Shown piece by piece: positions 8,062 through 14,957 of a DNA stretch of 32,269 nt. Within the stretch, counting starts at the first letter, position 1, and each line of letters starts with the position of its first letter. The notes beneath the pieces were generated by a model. That model saw only the letters and a list, made by a program, of their open reading frames with translations, ran no database searches and had not been told where the DNA came from. The DNA is taken from NCBI GenBank assembly GCA_026710795.1, contig JAPOQK010000031.1, positions 1-32,269 on the forward strand, in the 5' to 3' direction. This DNA comes from Candidatus Poribacteria bacterium (GTDB lineage: Bacteria > Poribacteria > WGA-4E > WGA-3G). The position numbers and the translations under genes were made by a program.

Positions 8062-9203
8062 TCCGTATCTGTACTTAAGAGGATCGCATTCTCAGGTAAC
8101 CATTGTAGGTATACCGTATCTCCCTGTTGATACCGAAGTGTCTTGTCCTCACCTTTACTCTGTTCGTTTATAATGTTTGGTAAGGTATCAATGCTTCGCC
8201 ATTGCTGATTAACGATAATAGACGACGGATAATCGGTTTGCACTGTATATTGAACAGTTGTTCCGAGGTAACTCTCGTCCTGAATTGAACCTTGCAAACA
8301 ATTTGGTATATCAGGATTCGGTTCTTGTGATATTTCAATTCGTTCTGGTCGCACTGCAATTGTAACAGGTGTACCTACTTGTAGATTACCATTGTAATTA
8401 CAGACAAATTTAAATGACGGTTCGGTATCTGAACCTACCTCAGCAACATCTCCATCAGTACTAATCAGCGTTCCCTCAATAAAGTTAGAAGTACCGATGA
8501 AGTCCGCTACAAAACGGTTTTTGGGCAAATCATATATCTCTGATGGTGTCCCAACCTGTAGGATTCTCCCTTCGTTCATCACCGCTATCCGATCTGACAA
8601 CGCCAACGCTTCTCCCTGATCATGCGTAACATAAACGAATGTAATACCGACCTTTCGTTGGAGTGCCTTCAGTTCCAACTGCATCTGTTTGCGAAGTTTT
8701 TGGTCAAGTGCTGAAAGGGGTTCGTCTAAGAGTAGGATTGACGGTTCATTGATTAATGCCCGCGCAAGCGCAACGCGCTGTCTTTCCCCACCAGAAAGTT
8801 CGTTCGGTTTCCGATCACCGTATCCAGACAACTTAATTAAATCAAGTGAACGTTCTACAGCATTCGCAATTTCCGATTTAGGAAGTTTCTTCATCTGTAA
8901 TCCAAATGCAATGTTCTGAGCGACATTTTTATGTGGAAACAGAGCATAATTTTGAAAGACAGTGTTGACAGGACGACGATAAGGTGGTGTTTCTTGCATC
9001 TGGTCGTTATTGATATAGACATCACCTGAAGTGGGATGGACAAACCCACCGATAATGCGTAATGTAGTCGTTTTACCGCACCCACTTGGTCCGAGTAAAG
9101 AAAAAAACTCACCGCCCTCTATCTGCAGTGATACATTATCAACAGCAACTGTATCACCGAATCTTTTTGTTACAGATGAGAGAATAATTTGACCATTGTT
9201 CAT
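8058..9203 (-). CDS. PotA-like ABC transporter ATP-binding protein
   Basis: A 381-residue ATPase of the polyamine/Fe3+/sulfate (CUT-related) importer class. Walker A is GPSGCGKTT (38-46), the Q-loop FQNYALFPH (83-91), signature LSGGERQR (136-143), Walker B LLLDEP followed by LSALD, and the switch histidine in YVTHD near 195. A C-terminal TOBE-type regulatory domain covers about 285-375. Best relatives by motif are PotA and FbpC-type proteins. No permease or binding-protein gene lies beside it, so it must serve permeases encoded elsewhere or be an orphan. The ATG lacks a clear Shine-Dalgarno sequence. It is convergent with the Gfo/Idh gene. Confidence 0.9.
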   Translation of the reverse strand: MNNGQIILSSVTKRFGDTVAVDNVSLQIEGGEFFSLLGPSGCGKTTTLRIIGGFVHPTSGDVYINNDQMQETPPYRRPVNTVFQNYALFPHKNVAQNIAFGLQMKKLPKSEIANAVERSLDLIKLSGYGDRKPNELSGGERQRVALARALINEPSILLLDEPLSALDQKLRKQMQLELKALQRKVGITFVYVTHDQGEALALSDRIAVMNEGRILQVGTPSEIYDLPKNRFVADFIGTSNFIEGTLISTDGDVAEVGSDTEPSFKFVCNYNGNLQVGTPVTIAVRPERIEISQEPNPDIPNCLQGSIQDESYLGTTVQYTVQTDYPSSIIVNQQWRSIDTLPNIINEQSKGEDKTLRYQQGDTVYLQWLPENAILLSTDTD

Positions 9204-9291
9204 GCATTAATTTTAGTTTGACTGTCTTCTTGAAGCACAAAACCTTGAAGATCATGTTGTAAATAATGACATCTCATTGAGGAAGTTAATT

Positions 9292-9362
9292 GAGGGTGGT
9301 TCATAATTGTTTTTGAAACAACGCAACAGAAAGCGGTAGAACATTATTTATAAACCACCCTC
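9292..9362. repeat. Intergenic foldback with nested hairpin
   Basis: A 15-nt arm GAGGGTGGTTCATAA (9292-9306) pairs with TTATAAACCACCCTC (9348-9362) with one mismatch, and weaker pairing extends outward to about 9281 and 9373. Directly inside the left arm lies a second hairpin, TTGTTT-TTG-AAACAA (9307-9321). It sits in the 233-bp gap between the methyltransferase stop and the PotA-like start. No T-run follows, so it is not a standard terminator; a small MITE or a structured RNA are both possible. Confidence 0.6.
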
Positions 9363-9436
9363 TGTTAATTCTCTAATAATCACATAAGCGTTATAGCTTG
9401 ATTTATTACATTAGTAATCATATCCAACCAGAGATT

Positions 9437-10201
9437 CTATATTCGTGTTTTCTCCATTTTACCCAGATCGCACCCAATAAAATTTCGTCCCTTTGAGAGT
9501 GCTGCTTCCATGACAGAAAAAGAACCCGCTGCTGGATCAATAACATAGTCCCCTTCATTACTGACGGCAGCAATGAGTTCCCCTTGTAAGCCGATAGGTT
9601 TTTGATGAGGATGTTCTTTTGTCTTGGTTCGTTCAAGCCAAACATCACGAATGTTGTGTATTTTCCATACACCTTTAGCCTTTCGTGGATGCTTTTGCAG
9701 AACAACACAATATTCGCAAACTCTTCGCGATCTATAACCCATTCCAAATCTGTCCTTATTCCAAACGATCAAATCTACAATGTCTAACTGTGTACCTTCA
9801 AACCATGTTTTGAAACCTTGACAAAGGTGAAATTTGTCCATCCACAGAAATAGATGTCCAGACGGAATAAGCACATTGTCAATACCCTGAATGAATTCGC
9901 CAATCAATTCTTCCGACATTTGCATCAATGAACTTCTACGTTTCTCTCTACTCTTTCCCTCATTACCATATTTCATTTTATCAAGTACACCTCGATATTG
10001 CGGGTCAAGAAACGCAACAGGTATAGATTCCTCAGGTAGATGACAAAGTAATTTCAGACCATCCATCTTTAATCTTGTATTTGGTATCAGAAATTCAGGT
10101 AAATCTAATGGAGGAGTTTGTACTATCCGTTTAGAAGAGAAAACACTGTGTGTAACGTTTTCTGTTGCTTTAGAAGAAAGTGGAGATTCTTTTCGTCGCA
10201 C
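9437..10201 (-). CDS. Site-specific DNA methyltransferase (N4/N6, beta-class order)
   Basis: A 254-residue enzyme predicted to move a methyl group from S-adenosylmethionine to an exocyclic amino group of adenine or cytosine in DNA. The catalytic motif IV is DPQY (66-69, in place of the common DPPY), the HPTQKP-like motif is HPHQKP (197-202), and the AdoMet-binding motif I is VIDPAAGS (220-227) near the C-terminus, followed by GCDL. The IV-before-I order is that of the beta class (N6_N4_Mtase family). A GTG start at 10201 is the first possible start after an upstream stop. No restriction endonuclease is recognisable beside it; it is 22 bp from the DUF2971 gene and probably in its transcript. 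Confidence 0.88.
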   Translation of the reverse strand: MRRKESPLSSKATENVTHSVFSSKRIVQTPPLDLPEFLIPNTRLKMDGLKLLCHLPEESIPVAFLDPQYRGVLDKMKYGNEGKSREKRRSSLMQMSEELIGEFIQGIDNVLIPSGHLFLWMDKFHLCQGFKTWFEGTQLDIVDLIVWNKDRFGMGYRSRRVCEYCVVLQKHPRKAKGVWKIHNIRDVWLERTKTKEHPHQKPIGLQGELIAAVSNEGDYVIDPAAGSFSVMEAALSKGRNFIGCDLGKMEKTRI

Positions 10202-10223
10202 GATAATTTTTCCATATCTTTAG

Positions 10224-11186
10224 TTAAAATTCAAGTTCTATTATCACTTCATCAGATAAACGGGCACTAAATTTAGTGACAGATGGTGCGATTTGTATTT
10301 CTGATTTCTTAACATCTACTCCTAGACCAAATTTTTGATTTAAGGATTCAATTTCTTTAATTTCAGAATCCGAACTCTCTGGACTTACAACGACTTCCTT
10401 AATTAAAGACTGAATATTCACCGGACAACGCACGCCACATCCAGAAAAACCTACATCTAATAGAGATGCATGTTTCTTATATGTAATTTTAATATCGTTC
10501 CAAACTTGATGGATTACATCCTTAATCTTTGTTGTATGGAAAGAAGAAATGTCCATATTGTCAAAAACATGTGGTAGGTTAAATCTTTGTTCGGGTGATA
10601 AGTGTAGTTGCATAATTACACGTAATTCTCTCTCGGAACTATATTCAAGCTGTTTATGAAAATACCGAGCTGAACCAACAGGTTCTATATAGCTTCCACG
10701 TGTTACATATTTTACTTTTTCGGTTTCAAAAAATATATCATACCCATTACATGGGTCTATGTCATGGTTTTCTTGAAATACAATGGAGTGTTGGTAACTC
10801 TCAGCACTTATTCCTAAACTGCTTTTCAATGAGCACAAATCAGATTTTATCATTATACCCTTATCTGCATACATTTTCCACATGGGTATAGATTCTATTT
10901 CACTCTGATGCCAACAACTCACAAAAGTGAATTCTCTCAAAAATTCATGGTAGAGCAATGGTTCAAAAACTTCTAGAAATTCTTTAGCAATAGTCAGCGG
11001 TTTTAGCGGTCTTGTAGATATTCGACTAATATAATCCGTTTGTTTTTTTATGAATATATCGGTAGGAATATGACCTAAGCACCCTTCATACGAATCCCCT
11101 AAATTGTCATAGCGTGGTAAAAACAAAGTTTTAGAAGATAGTAAATCTATATATTTACAAAGATTCATATATCTTGTTAACTTCAT
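10224..11186 (-). CDS. DUF2971-domain protein
   Basis: A 320-residue protein matching the DUF2971 pattern. The N-terminus LTRYMNLCKYIDLLSSKTLFLPRYDNLGDSYEG (4-35) resembles the family's YRY..FEKFLDLLKSKxLYFSRxDxFxDPFEG. The mid-part has FVSCWH (88-93) and MWKMYADKGIMIKS (102-115), like the typical WxxYaxxxGvaI block. The C-terminal 90 residues are poorly conserved. The molecular function of DUF2971 is not established to my knowledge; members turn up in accessory and phage-related regions. It lies 25 bp downstream of the unknown gene and 22 bp upstream of the methyltransferase, and is distinctly AT-rich (sampled lines about 28-43% GC), compatible with transfer. The ribosome site is GGAG, 10-12 nt from the ATG. 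Confidence 0.8.
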   Translation of the reverse strand: MKLTRYMNLCKYIDLLSSKTLFLPRYDNLGDSYEGCLGHIPTDIFIKKQTDYISRISTRPLKPLTIAKEFLEVFEPLLYHEFLREFTFVSCWHQSEIESIPMWKMYADKGIMIKSDLCSLKSSLGISAESYQHSIVFQENHDIDPCNGYDIFFETEKVKYVTRGSYIEPVGSARYFHKQLEYSSERELRVIMQLHLSPEQRFNLPHVFDNMDISSFHTTKIKDVIHQVWNDIKITYKKHASLLDVGFSGCGVRCPVNIQSLIKEVVVSPESSDSEIKEIESLNQKFGLGVDVKKSEIQIAPSVTKFSARLSDEVIIELEF

Positions 11187-11211
11187 CCATCACACTCCAT
11201 TTTTAGTCTTG

Positions 11212-11772
11212 TTAATCGGTGCCATTGTCTATTTTATCGACTTCAACGTTCAGGAAATTTGTATTTTCTAAATTCTGGTCATAGTTTACATTAATTCTTA
11301 TAGTATGACATCTTATAAATTTGCGATAGTTGGGTGGAGCATAAATATTAAGTTGAATTTCCAATACATTATCTTTAGCATAAAGCAACAGATGTGGATC
11401 ATTTAATTGAAGTGAGGGTTTCAGACCTTCTACTATATCTACTTCCAATATTCCTGTTCTTTTATCCGGATAGGTTATTCTGACATTTCTATGTGATGTT
11501 ACTTGACATATAATAAAACCTGTCATATTCGCCTGAGATGTCCCATTAAATTCTGAGAGAAATTGAGCTATGTACTGATCCCCTGTTGCTATTATTAATT
11601 TTCTAGCAATATCGATTGCAGTATTAACATCGTATTTATTTTCTGTTGTAACCTTAACAATTAACTTATTATCAACATGCGCTGAACTCTCGGCATCAAA
11701 ATTCAGCCCTGGATAATCAATTAGAATCTGTTTAAGATTCTGTACAACTTCTTGATTTTCTGATAGTTTCAT
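11212..11772 (-). CDS. Protein of unknown function next to DUF2971 gene
   Basis: A 186-residue soluble protein that I do not recognise. It has no signal peptide, membrane segment or known catalytic motif. The first 35 residues look helical. The rest alternates in short beta-like strands (IICQVTSHRNVRITYPD, GILEVDIVEGL, LEIQLNIYAPP, HTIRINVNYD), suggesting a small alpha/beta fold. The start has a good AAAGGG ribosome site. It begins 40 bp after gatB ends, in the same direction, and is followed at 25 bp by the DUF2971 gene. Sampled base composition is near 30-35% GC, below gatB next door. It is probably the first gene of a three-gene accessory unit with DUF2971 and the methyltransferase. Confidence 0.7.
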   Translation of the reverse strand: MKLSENQEVVQNLKQILIDYPGLNFDAESSAHVDNKLIVKVTTENKYDVNTAIDIARKLIIATGDQYIAQFLSEFNGTSQANMTGFIICQVTSHRNVRITYPDKRTGILEVDIVEGLKPSLQLNDPHLLLYAKDNVLEIQLNIYAPPNYRKFIRCHTIRINVNYDQNLENTNFLNVEVDKIDNGTD

Positions 11773-11812
11773 TATTAACCCTTTAATGATTCTTACTCGT
11801 TGATTATTACAA

Positions 11813-13276
11813 TCAATCTGCTGTTAATATACGTGCTAAAATCTGATTTACCAGCTGAGGATTTGCCTTTCCTTGTGTAGCCTTCATTACCTGACCAACC
11901 AGAAATCCGATTGCTTTTTTCGTGCCATCACGAACATCCTGGGCAGGACCAGGGTTATCCTCAATTACTTGTAGAACGATTGACTCGATCTCGGAGGTAT
12001 CCGTAATCTGTGACAAACCTTTTTCTTCTACAATCTGTTTTGGCATCTTACCTGTATCAAAAGCATCATCAAGTACAGATTTGGCAATCTTTCCACTGAT
12101 AGTGTTGTTTTTTATCAATTGAATGAGTTCACTTAGATGTGCTGGTGTAACTTTAGAATTCTGGATCTCAATCTCAACTGTATTGAGCAAGCGACTTAGG
12201 TCACCCATTATCCAGTTGGCACAGATTGATGGTTCTTTACTAAGATGTGCAGCTTCATCAAAAAAGTCTGCTATCTGTCGTGTAGTAGTAAGGAATTCAG
12301 CGTTTTCAAGAGATATGTTATATTCCTGAATGAACCTATTGCGTCGATCAGCGGGAAGTTCAGGAAGTGTTGGTTGAATTTCTTCAATCCATTCATCGTC
12401 AATTTGAATATGAACAAGGTCTGGCTCTGGAAAATAGCGATAATCGTCTGCTTCTTCTTTGCCTCGCATCGCAACCGTCTTGCCAGTACTCGCATCAAAC
12501 AGTAGTGTTTCTTGGACGACTTCACCGCCAGCATCAAGGATTCGTGCCTGTCGTTTCACCTCGTATTGCATTGCATCCAATAATTCTTGAAAAGAGTTTT
12601 TGTTTTTTATCTCAGTGCGTGTACCCAATTCCTTGCTACCTTTCGGTCGTAGAGAGAGATTCGGTTCACAACGGAGACTTCCTTCCTCCATATTGCAATC
12701 ACTAACTTCAATGTATTCTAATATCTCTTTGACAGCACGGCAATAGGCAATCGCTTCTTCAGGAGAGTGAATATCGGGTTCACTTACAATCTCCATTAAA
12801 GGCACACCCGCGCGATTGAAATCCATAAAACTTCTGGTGGGATCTCCAGTGACTTCAGCATGGATGGATTTTCCAGCATCTTCTTCAAGGTGTATCCTCC
12901 GAAGGGCAACAGTTCGTAATTCTCCATTAAAGTCAAATGTTACCTCACCATTTTTACATAAAGGCAGGTCGTACTGTGATATTTGATAGTTTTTCGGAAG
13001 GTCCGGATAGAAATAGTTTTTCCGATCAAATTTACTATATGTAGTAATTTCACAATTCATAGCCAATCCCGCCCGGATTGCATATTCCAATGCACGTTTA
13101 TTGATAACTGGTAGTGTTCCGGGCATAGCTAAGCAAATTGGACATGTACAGTCATTTGCGGATGCTCCGAAAGTATAAGCACAGTTACAAAACAACTTAC
13201 TCTCAGTGCATAATTCTGCGTGAATTTCTAAACCGATAACTATTTCATATTTGTCCATCGTATTACTCGCATTCAC
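11813..13276 (-). CDS. gatB: Asp/Glu-tRNA(Asn/Gln) amidotransferase subunit B
   Basis: A 487-residue GatB, the kinase/tRNA-binding subunit of GatCAB, which converts Glu-tRNA(Gln) or Asp-tRNA(Asn) to the amide form using ammonia supplied by GatA. The family start YEIVIGLEIHAEL (10-22) is clear, followed by the zinc-site cysteines C30, C32, C45 and C48. FMDFNRAGVPLMEIVSEPD and the NMEEGSLRCEPNLS stretch follow, and a C-terminal YqeY-like tail domain (about 340-487). Length is typical. No gatA or gatC lies alongside, so the complex is encoded at separate loci. ATG at 13276 is used; M7 (13258) is an alternative start, because the conserved part begins at residue 10. Confidence 0.97.
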   Translation of the reverse strand: MNASNTMDKYEIVIGLEIHAELCTESKLFCNCAYTFGASANDCTCPICLAMPGTLPVINKRALEYAIRAGLAMNCEITTYSKFDRKNYFYPDLPKNYQISQYDLPLCKNGEVTFDFNGELRTVALRRIHLEEDAGKSIHAEVTGDPTRSFMDFNRAGVPLMEIVSEPDIHSPEEAIAYCRAVKEILEYIEVSDCNMEEGSLRCEPNLSLRPKGSKELGTRTEIKNKNSFQELLDAMQYEVKRQARILDAGGEVVQETLLFDASTGKTVAMRGKEEADDYRYFPEPDLVHIQIDDEWIEEIQPTLPELPADRRNRFIQEYNISLENAEFLTTTRQIADFFDEAAHLSKEPSICANWIMGDLSRLLNTVEIEIQNSKVTPAHLSELIQLIKNNTISGKIAKSVLDDAFDTGKMPKQIVEEKGLSQITDTSEIESIVLQVIEDNPGPAQDVRDGTKKAIGFLVGQVMKATQGKANPQLVNQILARILTAD

Positions 13277-13293
13277 TTCTTTCTATAATAAAC

Positions 13294-13339
13294 AGCGCGA
13301 GTGTCCATCTCAATAATAATTGGAGGGACATCTCGCGCT
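13294..13339 (-). terminator. Terminator-like hairpin after aldo/keto reductase gene
   Basis: AGCGCGAGTGTCC (13294-13306) pairs with GGACATCTCGCGCT (13326-13339) with one bulged base, a very stable stem with a 19-nt loop. Read on the minus strand it follows the aldo/keto reductase stop and is trailed by TGTTTATTATAG. It lies just upstream of the gatB start, so it separates the two genes; attenuation of gatB is possible but unproven. Confidence 0.6.
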
Positions 13340-13356
13340 ACTAAAATAAAAATATA

Positions 13357-14130
13357 TTATATACCATTCCCCGATAATTCATTTACAACTGATACATTTG
13401 CATTCACTTCAGCACGAGATGTCATACCAATAGTCATCGCATGAACACACGGTAATCCCATCACAAATTCAATTGCATCCCGTTGGCTTTCTGTATCTTT
13501 TGCCAATTTACCCATACCTAAGACCTTCATTCCATAGATTCCTTTACCTGAGAACGCCATCTGTTCCAGGGTACGGATAACATCTGGGGGTGAAGCGTCC
13601 ATTTGTACACCAGCATGATTTATCCGTGCCAAAACAACTTCAACCCAATCGGTCATGGCAGATGTTTGAAATGCACCGAAGTCGTGGCAAGATACACCAT
13701 GGGCACGAATTAATCCCTGTTCTTTACAACGCGATAGTGCTTCCATAGCATCCGGATATCGGTTTGGCCAATCGTATTGTGTTAAGCAGTGAAGTAAAAC
13801 AATATCAACATAGTCAGAATCGATCTCTTTGAGAAATCTCTTGACATCTGCTTCTACCTCTTCAGCAGTTCGAGAAACAGTTTTCGTTGTTATAGTTACA
13901 CTACTCCTGGGAACATGTTTGAGAGCCTCTTTGATATGTGGATGGCTACCGTACTGATCAGCAGAATCCCAAAATGTAACTCCCTTTTCGTGTGCAAATA
14001 ATAGTAGGTCACGTAAAGCTTCAAAACCTAAATCTGTCTGATTTGAACGTCCATTCCAACCATTTGACCCAGTACCAATTGAGAGTCGTGAAACATCTAA
14101 ACCCGTTTTTCCAAGTGCAACAATTTCCAT
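13357..14130 (-). CDS. Aldo/keto reductase family oxidoreductase
   Basis: A 257-residue NADPH-type aldo/keto reductase. All four catalytic residues of the family are visible: D55 and Y60 in FWDSADQYGSH, K83 in TTKT, and H114 in VLLHCL. The N-terminal LGKTGLDVSRLSIGTG strand is typical. The protein is somewhat shorter than the usual 280-330 residues, mainly at the C-terminal end. The start is supported by a GAGGAG ribosome site 6 nt upstream and by a promoter at 14164-14192. A hairpin terminator follows the stop. The carbonyl substrate is not predictable. Confidence 0.92.
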   Translation of the reverse strand: MEIVALGKTGLDVSRLSIGTGSNGWNGRSNQTDLGFEALRDLLLFAHEKGVTFWDSADQYGSHPHIKEALKHVPRSSVTITTKTVSRTAEEVEADVKRFLKEIDSDYVDIVLLHCLTQYDWPNRYPDAMEALSRCKEQGLIRAHGVSCHDFGAFQTSAMTDWVEVVLARINHAGVQMDASPPDVIRTLEQMAFSGKGIYGMKVLGMGKLAKDTESQRDAIEFVMGLPCVHAMTIGMTSRAEVNANVSVVNELSGNGI

Positions 14131-14163
14131 GGTTTTCTCCTCTATATCAATATATCTGATGAA

Positions 14164-14192
14164 AGTATATCATTTTTTTTATAATCTTACAA
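14164..14192 (-). promoter_or_regulatory. Promoter of aldo/keto reductase gene
   Basis: On the minus strand: TTGTAA (14192-14187), a 17-nt spacer and TGA-TATACT with the -10 at 14169-14164, including an extended -10 TG. The same box sequences and spacing recur upstream of the LpxL-like gene. Confidence 0.65.
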
Positions 14193-14315
14193 CTAAATCC
14201 ATCAATAAACAAATACCATTATTCACTTATGTAACAAAACCTGATATTTCTTACACCCATCATCCGTTAAATATAGTAACCAATATATATCCAATATAAA
14301 ATTCTATTTTTTTAT

Positions 14316-14344
14316 TTGACATACACAAAAAGTTTATGTATAAT
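14316..14344 (+). promoter_or_regulatory. Perfect-consensus sigma70 promoter
   Basis: TTGACA (14316-14321), exactly 17 nt, then TATAAT (14339-14344). It is the best promoter in the window and is not followed by any large gene; the first start codon with a ribosome site downstream is the small ORF at 14417. Expected transcription start is near 14351. Confidence 0.8.
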
Positions 14345-14416
14345 TAACACGTGTTTATATTTCAGAAAATATTAACTACACGAGGCGAGATACTCTAAGA
14401 GATATTGAGGATCCTA

Positions 14417-14545
14417 ATGATGTGTGAAACCAGACTTTATAAACTCAGAAGTATATCCTTAGTGAATAGTGAATCAACAATTATCTTAAAATGCGTTGAT
14501 TCCACTGACGACAGGTATGTTCTTAAATTTAAACTTATATGTTGA
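14417..14545 (+). CDS. Small ORF, 42 residues, unknown
   Basis: ATG at 14417 (or the adjacent ATG at 14420) follows TTGAGGAT, with GAGG ending 7 nt upstream, and runs 42 codons to TGA at 14543-14545. The product starts MMCETRLYKL, passes through ESTIILKCVD and ends with VLKFKLIC. No family is recognised. It is soluble-looking, with three cysteines and a beta-like centre. Support comes from the perfect promoter about 65 bp upstream of the start and the well-spaced ribosome site. A hairpin (14468-14506; AATCAAC pairing with GTTGATT) lies inside the frame. The same frame stays open after the stop, so this could instead be the front half of a broken gene. Confidence 0.45.
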   Translation: MMCETRLYKLRSISLVNSESTIILKCVDSTDDRYVLKFKLIC

Positions 14546-14683
14546 TTGAAACAGAACCAAAAAGGTGCCCCAAAAAAAAAGCGAAATTCGCGTCACATTC
14601 CTTGTCCTGACTGGATGCAAAACGTCGCAGTGGCTGCAAAAGGTCACATTTTCATGAGACATAAGTCACAATTCATGAGGTAA
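14546..14683 (+). pseudogene. Possible transposase N-terminal (zinc-ribbon) remnant
   Basis: Directly after the TGA of the small ORF the same frame stays open for 45 codons, giving KGAPKKKRNSRHIPCPDW, then QNVAVAAKGHIFMRHKS, and stops at TAA 14681-14683. RHIPCP followed by AAKGHI resembles the first half of the zinc ribbon (IPCPxxxC...GKGxI) at the N-terminus of several transposase families. The second cysteine and everything downstream are missing. Short GTCACA(T/A)TT-TCATGAG repeats (14643-14658, 14664-14679) lie at its end. The match is from memory of family style and is weak. Confidence 0.3.
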
Positions 14684-14800
14684 GGATATGATGCTCCTAC
14701 TTTCAAATACTATCACCTAAGAAAATCTTCACCGAGGAAATATAAAACAGCATTTTAAAGGAATCTCTTACCGATATTTCTCTTGTAACACAAAATTTTG

Positions 14801-14830
14801 TTGTCATTCCGTATAATCTGACGTTATAAT
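14801..14830 (+). promoter_or_regulatory. Promoter of lytic transglycosylase gene
   Basis: TTGTCA (14801-14806), an 18-nt spacer and TATAAT (14825-14830). Transcription would begin near 14837 and leave a leader of about 118 nt before the ATG at 14955. Confidence 0.6.
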
Positions 14831-14916
14831 TATTATTTTGAAGAATAAGAAAATCTACGATGTCATTTTAAATACAAATATAGTAATAGCATTTCAATAT
14901 TATAGGATTTCCTATT

Positions 14917-14957
14917 AGGAGGAAAAGCAGATTCTAATCCTGCTTAATACAAACATG
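14917..14957 (+). promoter_or_regulatory. Displaced Shine-Dalgarno with intervening hairpin
   Basis: The only strong ribosome site, AGGAGG (14917-14922), is 32 nt from the ATG at 14955. Between them AAGCAG (14925-14930) and CTGCTT (14940-14945) form a 6-bp hairpin; folding it would bring the site to an effective distance of about 11 nt. Alternatively, in-frame non-ATG codons (ATT at 14931, CTG at 14940) could start the protein, adding a short hydrophobic stretch. Confidence 0.5.

Larger units (their letters stand above)
14131..14954. other. 824-bp spacer with promoters, small ORF and possible transposase remnant
   Basis: This divergent spacer lies between the aldo/keto reductase (-) and transglycosylase (+) genes. 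It contains the minus-strand promoter at 14164-14192, a perfect-consensus plus promoter at 14316-14344, a 42-codon ORF at 14417-14545, an in-frame open stretch to 14683 resembling a zinc-ribbon remnant, a second plus promoter at 14801-14830, and a structured leader at 14917-14945. Nothing is recognised between about 14700 and 14800. Confidence 0.6.

Noticed and set aside
14543..14545. TGA as a selenocysteine or readthrough codon
   Set aside because: No SECIS-like element was identified, and other genes here use TGA and TAA as ordinary stops; decay or a plain stop is simpler.
14351..14545. 6S RNA or tmRNA
   Set aside because: The promoter is suitable, but no tmRNA tRNA-like ends and no long 6S-type rod with a central bubble could be folded by eye.
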